Source: a virus. From it: a stretch of DNA of 46,155 nt. Both the position numbers and the translations under genes were made by a program. The notes beneath the pieces were generated by a model that worked only from the letters and a program-made list of their open reading frames with translations, had not been told where the DNA came from and made no database searches. The stretch covers positions 1 through 46,155 of the IMG/VR virus record IMGVR_UViG_3300009502_000082, one strand, 5' to 3'. Positions 17,120-24,840 of this stretch are shown here, piece after piece (position 1 is the first letter of the stretch; every line of letters begins with the position of its first letter).

Positions 17120-20100
17120 ATGGCAGATACGAGAAACTTAAAAGCACTTATAGAACAGTATCAAGCTCAACTTAATGGGAGCAACCCTGCACAAGAAAAT
17201 GAAGATGCTGTTAATGCTGCATTAGAGAGAATGAAATCTCCTGATGTAACTGATAATACTGAAGAGCCAACTCTAGGTAACTTAGTTAAGTATGGTGCAG
17301 AAACTAGCTTAACTGGAAGAGGGTTTGACTATTTAAAATCTAAAGTAACTGGTGAGCCTAATACTCCTGTAAAGGAACCTAACTATGCTAAGTGGGATGA
17401 TAGTAAACTTAAATGGTTACTTCAACATGGAGTTTCTACAGCAGCTAATTTAGTTACTGACTTACCAGCTTTTGCAGGACTTGAAGCATTAACAGGCGGG
17501 GTAGGTGGAGTAATTGCTAAGGGAGCAAACATTACACCTAAAGTGGCAGAAGTTGCTACTGAAGTTGCACCAGAATGGTTAGCTGAAATTGCTGGAAAAT
17601 CTGCTCCTAAAGTGGCAGAAGTTGCTACTGAAGTTGCACCAGAAATTGCAGCACCAATGGCAGAAGCTGCATCAAAGTATACACCAGAATGGTTAGCTGA
17701 AATTGCTGGAAAATCTGCTCCTAAAGTGGCAGAAGTTGCTACTGAAGCAGCACCACAGGCAGCAGCAGAAGTAGTTAAGAATACAGTTAAACAAGATGCA
17801 CTAAAAAATATATTAAAACAAGCAGCAGTAATGGGGGAGTATGAAGCAGTAAGAAGCCCATTAGCACAGTTACAAGATAAAGGTGAGTATAGTGGTACTG
17901 AACATTTAACAGATATTGGAACAGGCATATTAGGTGGTGGACTTTTTGCTACTGCTGGTGAAGGATTAAAAAGTATATTAGGTGAACCTAATTTATTTAA
18001 TGAAGTAGGTAGAAGTGCAGATAAAGCTGCAACTAAAGAAGCAAAGACTACAGTAAGTGCACTTAGAGATATGATAAATGTTAGTGCAGAAAATCAGGGG
18101 AAGCAAGTAGAGTTTGCTAATACTGAACTTGGTGAGATAGAGAAACAACTTAAAACTGATATATTAAATGCACAAGAAGTAATGAAGAATGCCGTTAATA
18201 CTGGTGAACCAGAAGCAAAACTTCTTACAATGCCAGAAAGATTATTTACACCATCTACTAGAGTAGTAGCTAGACTTCTATCAAAGTATGGAATAGAAGA
18301 CCCTGAAGAAAAAGTTCTTAATATGATTAAAGGGAAATATGCTTCTCAAATATTAGCAGTTAAACTTGAAACACAGTTGTCAAAAGAAGCAGCACCGTTA
18401 TTAAAGGAACTAGATTCAGCTCAACTTTATGAATTAATGAGCAAAGCTAAAGTAGATGAGAAAGGTAAAATTATACCTATTGCTCCAGAACATGCAGCAG
18501 AAGTAAAAGGATATGTAGCTAGATTTAAAAATCCTACAGATGCAGCAAGTAGAATAAAAAACATTAGAGGAATACTTGATGATACATATATATCTGAAGG
18601 TAATAAAGTTCTTGGTAAAATAGCTGCTAATACTACTGATACTATAGATAAATCCATGGCTCCAGATGAAATTAAGGCTATGCTAAAAACTAACTTAACT
18701 AATATGGTTAGTCAAGCAGAACAAAATCCAGATGTATTAAAAGCCATACTTGGAAATAAAGATGATTTCTATAAAACACTGACTCAATCATTAGACACAC
18801 CAACAGTTGAAGGCTACGGGCTAACTAAAACTAAGGTAACTAACTTTACTCCTATGCCATATGAAGAAAGTTACATGCCTATTATTCCTAAAGCAGAATT
18901 TATGGAAAGGGCTATTAAGGATGTTGGGCTAGATATAAATAATCCTAGTGGTATACTACAAAAATCTACAGAAGCCCCACGACATCAGTTAGCAAGAGGA
19001 GCTTGGGGGCTACTACCAGAACAAACAGTTAGAGATTTTAATGAATCACTGTTTAAATACATACGTTCACATGCTGGTTTTATGCATATGAGTGATGCTA
19101 ATAGAGCAATGCTTGATGCTTTAAAAATAGTAGAAAAGTCTCCTATACTAAAAGATGAAGCACTAGTTAGTTGGAAACAAAAATTATCTACAGCTTTATT
19201 TGATACTATGAAGGGGCATGAAGCTGGAAATATACAGATAAAAACAACAGATGATTTAGCTGCAGCTATAAAAAAACATTTTGCTGATGTTGCTAGAGCA
19301 ACTGGAGAGCCTTTAAGTGCAGTAGATAACTCTATGTTAGATACTTTATTTGAGAAAGGGCATGACTTTATGAGAAAAATTCGTAAAGTATTTGTTGATG
19401 CAAAGCCTATAATGTCAGGGAAAGTTATAGAGTCAACTGAAAATCTTGTTGGTAAGATAGATGCAATAGGAGAAGTATTTAGAGCAGAGAAGGAGTTAGC
19501 TAGAGGAGAAAAGGTAATACTCCCACCTAACTTTGGTGAAGGAAGTATACCAGAAGAAGTTAGACAAGAAGTAATACGTAATTTATCTGGTGCTCAGAAA
19601 CTTATAGAATCAGGACAAGTAGCAAAAGGAAGTTCAGTATTACAAAGTTTAGTAAGTGGTAATACTATAGAAGTAAGTAGAGGAAGTACTCGTAAGTTAA
19701 TTAATTCTTCTATAAAAGATATAGAAAATATATTAGAACATACTAAACTATTAAAAGGAAGCTATGAAGAAGTTGGGGTAAGTAAGGGTGAAACTTATTT
19801 TAATAGAGTAGAAAAACAACTAAAGAAAATTAAAAATAGTGCAGTAGATAGTAAGAAAGTAGCATTACTTCAAGATGAAAAGTTCCAAAGGGATTTAGAA
19901 CATTTAAATAAGACAGCACAAGTTGCTGACTTACGACATATTGCTAAAGTAAGTGAAGATGGATTAATGAGTGTAACTAATGGTAAGGCAGAAGGATACT
20001 TTGGAGACATGGTTGAACAGTATACTAAAGAGTATATGCCTACAATTAAATCTGATGCTGGTAAATACTTTTTAAAGTGGCTTGGTGACAACATTGGTAT

Positions 20101-21316
20101 TAATACTGAACCTGTAACTCTTGCTGGTAAGAATCGTTTAGCTGGATTTATACAAAGAATGATACCACAAGATGAAGCTGCTAAAAGAGGAGTACTTGGT
20201 AAACTACGTACTTGGTTTGGTGGGCAATTTAATCCAGATGCTACAATAGATAACGTAATTGATTCTAGTATGTCTCAAATATACTCTAACTTAATGGGCT
20301 GGAAGGTTACTCCTATACTACGTAACATGAGTCAGTATGCTTTTCTATCAACACCAGGTATTAAAGTACCTCTGTTGTGGCAACCCCAATTAAGAATGGA
20401 AGCACTACTTCAATTTGCTAAACCAGAGTTTAGAGAAAGAATGCAAGGAATGCTACTACATGCACCACATCTACTTAGTGAGACAGGCATGGTATTTAGA
20501 GGCCCGTTTAAAGAAGGTTCAACATTTGATAAGATATATAAAGGTAAATTAAAACTTGATAGAGTAGGCATGCATTTTTGGGAAGCAAGTGATAGAATAC
20601 AAAGATACTTAACCTTTGCATACTCAGAACTTGCAGCTAAGAAAGTACTAGAGTCTCCTAACTCTACTACATTACTTAAAGGATTACTGAACCCAGTATA
20701 TTTGGAGCAACCAGAACGTCAATACTTACTAAAGATATTGGCTAAAGGAACACCAGAAGCAGCATCACAATTTGCAGAAGAATTTGCTAGAAAGATGACC
20801 AATAACTCTCAGTTTGTATATGATAGTTTAGCTGGCTCAGGACTACAACGTAAAGATAGACTTACTCGCATGGCTATGATGTTTACAAAATGGCCTACAG
20901 AAATTATGACTAGAGAAACTAGATATGCTAAGAACTTATTTAGTGGAAATAATAAAGCTGCAGCAGCAGAAGCAGTAGCTAAGGATATAGCATATGGTGC
21001 TTTTGCAATAGCAGCAGCAAGAGCACTAGGTATGGACATATCTGATTGGCACCCACTAGCGAGTATATCAGGCAAATATGAATCTCCAGTATTAAGTTAT
21101 GCAACTAGTCCATCATTCTCTAAGTTAAATGAAATGTTTACTCCAATTCCTGCAATGACTAAAAGTGTTGAAAGAACATTTGGTATAGGTAAACAAGGAA
21201 AAAATAGACAAGTAATAACTGGTATACCTTTAGTTACTAAAGGACAACCAGCAAAAATATATCAAGACTCAGCAGTAGGAAGTCTAGCTAAACTATTTGG
21301 TGGTGGTAAAAAATAA
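17120..21316 (+). CDS. Large internal-virion / DNA-ejection protein
   Basis: A 1398-residue protein, about the size of T7 gp16 (1318), last in the virion cluster, so probably the main ejected channel protein. Residues about 110-275 contain hydrophobic helices and Ala-rich repeats; the unit APKVAEVATE with APEWLAEIAGKS recurs at about 140, 163 and 201. The bulk (300-1050) is long amphipathic helix. Near 1300-1330 a segment KDIAYGAFAIAAARALG could insert in membrane. It ends LFGGGKK. I see no lytic transglycosylase catalytic motif, unlike gp16. Its stop overlaps the holin-like gene's ATG. The call relies on size, composition and order. Confidence 0.65.
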   Translation: MADTRNLKALIEQYQAQLNGSNPAQENEDAVNAALERMKSPDVTDNTEEPTLGNLVKYGAETSLTGRGFDYLKSKVTGEPNTPVKEPNYAKWDDSKLKWLLQHGVSTAANLVTDLPAFAGLEALTGGVGGVIAKGANITPKVAEVATEVAPEWLAEIAGKSAPKVAEVATEVAPEIAAPMAEAASKYTPEWLAEIAGKSAPKVAEVATEAAPQAAAEVVKNTVKQDALKNILKQAAVMGEYEAVRSPLAQLQDKGEYSGTEHLTDIGTGILGGGLFATAGEGLKSILGEPNLFNEVGRSADKAATKEAKTTVSALRDMINVSAENQGKQVEFANTELGEIEKQLKTDILNAQEVMKNAVNTGEPEAKLLTMPERLFTPSTRVVARLLSKYGIEDPEEKVLNMIKGKYASQILAVKLETQLSKEAAPLLKELDSAQLYELMSKAKVDEKGKIIPIAPEHAAEVKGYVARFKNPTDAASRIKNIRGILDDTYISEGNKVLGKIAANTTDTIDKSMAPDEIKAMLKTNLTNMVSQAEQNPDVLKAILGNKDDFYKTLTQSLDTPTVEGYGLTKTKVTNFTPMPYEESYMPIIPKAEFMERAIKDVGLDINNPSGILQKSTEAPRHQLARGAWGLLPEQTVRDFNESLFKYIRSHAGFMHMSDANRAMLDALKIVEKSPILKDEALVSWKQKLSTALFDTMKGHEAGNIQIKTTDDLAAAIKKHFADVARATGEPLSAVDNSMLDTLFEKGHDFMRKIRKVFVDAKPIMSGKVIESTENLVGKIDAIGEVFRAEKELARGEKVILPPNFGEGSIPEEVRQEVIRNLSGAQKLIESGQVAKGSSVLQSLVSGNTIEVSRGSTRKLINSSIKDIENILEHTKLLKGSYEEVGVSKGETYFNRVEKQLKKIKNSAVDSKKVALLQDEKFQRDLEHLNKTAQVADLRHIAKVSEDGLMSVTNGKAEGYFGDMVEQYTKEYMPTIKSDAGKYFLKWLGDNIGINTEPVTLAGKNRLAGFIQRMIPQDEAAKRGVLGKLRTWFGGQFNPDATIDNVIDSSMSQIYSNLMGWKVTPILRNMSQYAFLSTPGIKVPLLWQPQLRMEALLQFAKPEFRERMQGMLLHAPHLLSETGMVFRGPFKEGSTFDKIYKGKLKLDRVGMHFWEASDRIQRYLTFAYSELAAKKVLESPNSTTLLKGLLNPVYLEQPERQYLLKILAKGTPEAASQFAEEFARKMTNNSQFVYDSLAGSGLQRKDRLTRMAMMFTKWPTEIMTRETRYAKNLFSGNNKAAAAEAVAKDIAYGAFAIAAARALGMDISDWHPLASISGKYESPVLSYATSPSFSKLNEMFTPIPAMTKSVERTFGIGKQGKNRQVITGIPLVTKGQPAKIYQDSAVGSLAKLFGGGKK
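17537..17758 (+). repeat. Direct repeats within the ejection-protein gene
   Basis: Bases 17568-17633 are repeated exactly (66 bases) at 17682-17747. A shorter unit starting cctaaagtggcag occurs at 17537, 17606 and 17720. The perfect identity, with no silent changes, indicates a recent or gene-converted duplication of the APEWLAEIAGKS-APKVAEVATE unit. Confidence 0.85.
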
Positions 21317-21531
21317 TGAATAAGACAAATTATAACACAACAAAAAGATTGGCATATGCTGGATTTATAGTAGCAGCTATATTAGCTTTTATAGGAATGT
21401 TTAGAGATGCTGAGTTAACTGGACTTGGAATACTGTGTGGAATGTTTCTAACACCAACAGCTTATCATGCTGGAAGAAAAGCTTTTGGAAGAGAAGGAGG
21501 ATATAATGAAGCTGGCAACACTGAAAGATAA
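21316..21531 (+). CDS. Small two-helix membrane protein, holin-like
   Basis: A 71-residue protein. Two hydrophobic segments (about residues 12-28, AYAGFIVAAILAFIGMF, and 35-52, TGLGILCGMFLTPTAY) are separated by a short charged turn RDAE and followed by a basic tail AGRKAFGREGG. Size and topology fit a class II holin, which makes the membrane lesion at lysis, and its place after the last virion gene fits a lysis cassette. It overlaps the ejection gene by one base (TAATG) and the next gene by 26. Many small phage membrane proteins look alike, so this is a candidate only. Confidence 0.5.
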   Translation: MNKTNYNTTKRLAYAGFIVAAILAFIGMFRDAELTGLGILCGMFLTPTAYHAGRKAFGREGGYNEAGNTER

Positions 21532-22078
21532 TAAGTATGCTTGGCTAGGAGCAGGTATAATAATAGGCTCTCTACTTATTATATTCTTTGGATATAGCAA
21601 AATAGAAACTTATAAGAAACAGGAGAAGATAAATGAAACTACAATTACAGAACTTAAAGCTACAACTAAAACAGCTATGGAGCAAGTTGCTAGTTATAAA
21701 AAATATTATAAAAATAGATGTAAGACACATGTATATGTTAATGGTAGTAAAGATATTGACTGTTCCTCAGAAGGTGGTAGTTCTGGTAGCTCGGATACAA
21801 AACTATATACTCAGACAGATGTGGATAGCAAAATTCAAGAAGCTCTTAAAAAACAAATAGATGAATATAAGAAGGCAGAGATAAACCCTAAGAGGTTATT
21901 TATAACAGCTATGTATGGGTACACCTTACCCAAAGTCGGAGAAACTAAAGGTGATAATAATGTAGGTGCAACTGTTACTGGTATGGTAACAAACGGGTTG
22001 GGCGTAACACCAGGATTATTATATAATATCACTCAACAAAGAACAACTGCTCTAATAGGGCTTACTGGCGGATTCTAA
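21506..22078 (+). CDS. Membrane-anchored coiled-coil protein at the lysis position
   Basis: I choose ATG 21506 because AAGGAGG sits five bases upstream; an earlier in-frame start at 21467 lacks one. The 190-residue product has one N-terminal membrane helix (AWLGAGIIIGSLLIIFFGY), a coiled coil (about 32-65), a Cys pair, a Gly/Ser linker SSEGGSSGSS, a second helix, and a C-terminal beta-like domain ending ALIGLTGGF. An N-terminal anchor plus coiled coil in this place recalls inner-membrane spanins of phages of Gram-negative hosts, and a terminal Phe recalls outer-membrane strands. No outer-membrane lipoprotein partner was found. Function unproven. Confidence 0.5.
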   Translation: MKLATLKDNKYAWLGAGIIIGSLLIIFFGYSKIETYKKQEKINETTITELKATTKTAMEQVASYKKYYKNRCKTHVYVNGSKDIDCSSEGGSSGSSDTKLYTQTDVDSKIQEALKKQIDEYKKAEINPKRLFITAMYGYTLPKVGETKGDNNVGATVTGMVTNGLGVTPGLLYNITQQRTTALIGLTGGF

Positions 22079-22085
22079 CATCCCC

Positions 22086-22114
22086 TTGACAAACTTTCTG
22101 AGATGTGTTAATAT
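22086..22114 (+). promoter_or_regulatory. Strong sigma70/sigmaA-type promoter for the replication operon
   Basis: TTGACA (22086-22091), 17-base spacer ending TGTGT, then TAATAT (22109-22114). It lies in the only 45-base gap between the virion and replication modules. Predicted transcription starts near 22121, almost on the downstream ATG at 22124. The architecture matches sites at 31349 and, on the other strand, 37598 and 45998. Confidence 0.75.
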
Positions 22115-22123
22115 AGACACAAG

Positions 22124-22633
22124 ATGAAAGGAAACTTTAAAACTCGTGAATACAAGAACTGGAAGCGAATAGCTGAGAGTTTACAAAAAGACATTCTCAA
22201 AAATGAAAAGGCTGTAGTATGGTGGCTTGAGAATATACATCTAGTGTACGACCAGACAGTAGAATACCCAGTGAATGAGGTACTTCCACTGTGTGAGAAT
22301 ACAAACAAGCCATATACAAAGCTTAGAGAAGATAACTCGAACCTTAAGGGGCGTATACAAAAGGAAGAGTTGGAACACTTAATTGATAATACTGCTATAG
22401 AGGAGCAGATATATCAAGACTTATACTGGTGGAATATGGGCAAACGCCCTGAGGCGGTACTAAAGATAAAGCTTAAGCCATATATGCTGGCCATACTTAA
22501 AGCTAGATATGTAGATGGAATAAGGTTAACTGAATATGCAAGACAACATAATTATGCAGACAACTATCCTCATCGAGTAATGACAGAAATACGTAGTATG
22601 ATTAAGTATTTTATAAATAGGAGTAATAAATGA
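22124..22633 (+). CDS. Sigma-like / HTH transcription regulator candidate
   Basis: A 169-residue basic protein, first gene of the replication operon. The last 55 residues (KLKPYMLAILKARYVDGIRL, then TEYARQHNYADNYPHRVMTE) look like the region-4 type helix-turn-helix of small sigma factors or phage late regulators. The N-terminal 110 residues are helical with several Trp, and no region 2 is recognised. No ribosome site precedes the ATG, and the promoter -10 ends only nine bases upstream, so the mRNA would be nearly leaderless. No alternative start is available nearby. It overlaps the next gene by ATGA. The HTH call is by eye. Confidence 0.5.
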   Translation: MKGNFKTREYKNWKRIAESLQKDILKNEKAVVWWLENIHLVYDQTVEYPVNEVLPLCENTNKPYTKLREDNSNLKGRIQKEELEHLIDNTAIEEQIYQDLYWWNMGKRPEAVLKIKLKPYMLAILKARYVDGIRLTEYARQHNYADNYPHRVMTEIRSMIKYFINRSNK

Positions 22634-23598
22634 TAGTTGAATTGCTTAAACAAGGATTTGAGGTACTACAAGATGATACAGATAAGAAAGAGCAAGAGCG
22701 TCTAGGAGTACTTCGTGGAGGCTCTGTAGGCTGCTATGTAAAAGAAACAGGCAAGGTATATGGGGTTTGCCCTAGAAAGGCTCTCCTTCGTTATAAGGGC
22801 TTCCAGAAGCGTACAGACTATAATACATATCTTAACTTTGTAGCTGGCTTTGGACATGAGGTTAATATACTTAACCTACTTGAGGCTAACCCTAAAGTAG
22901 TTAAGATAGAAGTATGGGATGCCCCACGCTACTACTCAATAGCTAGTCCTAAGATGGTACTACATGACACCAGCCTTGAAGGTGATATAGATGGAGTTAA
23001 GTGGACAGGACGACCTGATATAGTTGTTACTTTAGATACAGGTAAAAAGTATCTTATAGAAGATAAGGCTACTATCTCAGAAGATAAAGCTGAGAATAGT
23101 AGTAAGTACCCATTTCTATATGCTATATGTCAGGCATATAAGTACAGAATGGCAATGGGAAACATTGATACATACTTACTATATGGTAGTTATGCTAATT
23201 ATGGAGAGTTTAAGTTTGGTATAAATGCTTTCCCTAAAAGTAAACGGTTTCCTAATATAGAGTATAGAGATTTTCCTAAAGGTACATATAAAAAAATACC
23301 TTGTGCTGTACATGAGTATAGTGTTGTAGGACTAGAAGACGGGTATATATGGATAAGTAACGCAGCAGGTGAAGCAACTAAAACTCCTCTTACTTGTGCT
23401 GGTATTGATGACTACTATAAGATGATAATAGAATGTAGTATAGGAGACACCCTTCCACCTCGACCTGAAGATATAGAGTTATATGGTAAGTGTAAATATT
23501 CACCTTGTAAGTACTGTGAGTACTCAGCATTATGTGATAGTTATGATAAAGAGTTAATTAGCTATAATGCTTTCCTTACAGAAAGCAGAAAAATATAG
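22630..23598 (+). CDS. Cas4-like PD-(D/E)XK exonuclease with Fe-S cysteines
   Basis: A 322-residue nuclease. Motifs in order: Cys47 in GVCPRKALLRYKG, a His-containing helix FGHEVNILNLLE, D130 in GRPDIVVTL, E144 and K146 in YLIEDKAT, then QAYKYRMAM. Together these make the PD-(D/E)XK active site of the RecB/Cas4 family. A C-terminal cluster C288, C293, C296, C302, with Cys47 upstream, matches the 4Fe-4S arrangement of Cas4 and AddB. It probably resects DNA ends to give single strands for the Sak4 recombinase encoded next. There is no CRISPR array or other cas gene in the window, so it is a phage recombination nuclease, not an adaptation gene. It is translationally coupled to the preceding gene. 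Confidence 0.8.
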   Translation: MIVELLKQGFEVLQDDTDKKEQERLGVLRGGSVGCYVKETGKVYGVCPRKALLRYKGFQKRTDYNTYLNFVAGFGHEVNILNLLEANPKVVKIEVWDAPRYYSIASPKMVLHDTSLEGDIDGVKWTGRPDIVVTLDTGKKYLIEDKATISEDKAENSSKYPFLYAICQAYKYRMAMGNIDTYLLYGSYANYGEFKFGINAFPKSKRFPNIEYRDFPKGTYKKIPCAVHEYSVVGLEDGYIWISNAAGEATKTPLTCAGIDDYYKMIIECSIGDTLPPRPEDIELYGKCKYSPCKYCEYSALCDSYDKELISYNAFLTESRKI

Positions 23599-23608
23599 AG
23601 GAGTTTAA

Positions 23609-24343
23609 ATGATTAAGACAAGAAAGAGTGAAGACACAAAACAAAAGTTTGCCCGTGTAGTTATAATGGGGGAAGCTGGAAGTGGAAAAACTAGTCTATG
23701 TAAGACGTTGCCAGACTTAAACAAGGTGCTGTACATCAACACAGCAGGGTATGAAGATGGAGACATAGTACTAAGTAATAGTCCAGGAATAACTATTCTA
23801 GATATAGAAACTGTAGGTGATTTTGCAGAGTTAGTAAAAGAATTAAAGTCAGCTAAGTATAAAGATAAAGAGTTCATATTCTTTGACTCACTTACTGGGC
23901 TATCAAGTATGTCACTAAAGTTTTGGGAAAAAAACTACCCTGATAGACGACAAGCAAACATTTGGGATTTGTTTCGTGAGCATGGAGAAGCACTTAGAGA
24001 TATATTTCTACAGCTTAAAGAATTAGATAAACATATATTCTTTACAGCACTTATGAAACAAAGTAATGATAAGGTAGCTAAAGGAATACTAGTACCTAAA
24101 GTAGACGGTAATATGTTTGAAGAAAGCATACGTAACTGGGCAGATGGTACAGTTGCACTTAAGAGTTATGAAGATGGTAGTCGTAAATTACTTTTACATA
24201 ATAATGGCGAGTACGCTTGTAAACTTAGAGTACCTAATGGAGAAAATATTCCACTAATACTTGAGACACCAGAGCATGTTAATTTATCATACTTACTGCA
24301 ACTAATGGGATTTAACTATACTAATAAAAAGGCAGGTGAATAA
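23609..24343 (+). CDS. Sak4-type RecA-like recombinase ATPase
   Basis: A 244-residue RecA-fold ATPase. Walker A is GEAGSGKTS (residues 21-29), Walker B is EFIFFDSLTGLSSMS, and later come FFTALMKQSNDK and a C-terminal beta region ending in ILETPEHVNLSYLLQLMG. The short length (about half of RecA) and order fit Sak4 annealing/exchange proteins. GAGGAG precedes the ATG. The Cas4-like nuclease upstream and DUF669-like protein downstream are frequent partners of Sak4, supporting a resection, annealing and ssDNA-binding set. It ends in a TAATG overlap. Confidence 0.8.
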   Translation: MIKTRKSEDTKQKFARVVIMGEAGSGKTSLCKTLPDLNKVLYINTAGYEDGDIVLSNSPGITILDIETVGDFAELVKELKSAKYKDKEFIFFDSLTGLSSMSLKFWEKNYPDRRQANIWDLFREHGEALRDIFLQLKELDKHIFFTALMKQSNDKVAKGILVPKVDGNMFEESIRNWADGTVALKSYEDGSRKLLLHNNGEYACKLRVPNGENIPLILETPEHVNLSYLLQLMGFNYTNKKAGE

Positions 24344-24840
24344 TGGTTGAACCAATTACAGTTTTAGAACCAATACTATTTGACGACACAGATGCACCAG
24401 AGTACGCACCTAAATTAAAACTACCCGACGGTTTTTATAATGTAATGATAGAACATCTACAGATAGGAAGTAAGAAAGATGCACGTACTATCTGTTTAAC
24501 TTATGTTATACTTGATGGTGATTGGAAAGGTAAAAAGATAATGGACTTTTATAATCCATACTTATCTTCAACAGGTGCGTCTAGATTTAAGTTCCTACTA
24601 CAGATACTTGGGTTTAATAAGTTTGAAATAAAAGAAATAGGAATGAACATTAATGCTTTACTTGAAGTTATAGTAGGATTAAAGATGCGTATAAGAACAC
24701 AGTTTAAAGATGACTTTGTACAAGTATCAGCTAGAATGGTACCAGTAGCACCACACACAAATGGTACAGATATATTAAATAGATTTAAGGAGAAGCAAGC
24801 GTTACTGCAAAAGACAACAACCCCTAAAGGGATGTGGTAA
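24343..24840 (+). CDS. DUF669-like ssDNA-binding partner of Sak4
   Basis: A 165-residue protein. The core (PDGFYNVMIEHLQIGSKKDA, then LTYVILDGDWKGKKIMDFYN) follows the DUF669 pattern of an OB-like sheet, followed by a helical part (FKFLLQILGFNKFEIKEIG). Members sit beside Sak4 and are thought to act as phage single-strand-binding proteins; that function is family knowledge, not visible directly. The C-terminus is basic, without the acidic tip of classical SSB. Coupled on both sides by TAATG overlaps. Confidence 0.65.
   Translation: MVEPITVLEPILFDDTDAPEYAPKLKLPDGFYNVMIEHLQIGSKKDARTICLTYVILDGDWKGKKIMDFYNPYLSSTGASRFKFLLQILGFNKFEIKEIGMNINALLEVIVGLKMRIRTQFKDDFVQVSARMVPVAPHTNGTDILNRFKEKQALLQKTTTPKGMW

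Noticed and set aside
17422-17928. 168-residue reverse-strand frame under the ejection gene
   Set aside because: It arises from the repeat-rich alanine codons of the plus-strand gene and has no start context.
17120-21316. Lytic transglycosylase domain in the large ejection protein
   Set aside because: I could not find the catalytic Glu context of T7 gp16-type or SLT domains; size and place alone do not show it.
22630-23598. CRISPR adaptation gene (cas4)
   Set aside because: The nuclease is Cas4-like, but there is no repeat array and no cas1 or cas2; its neighbours are phage recombination genes.
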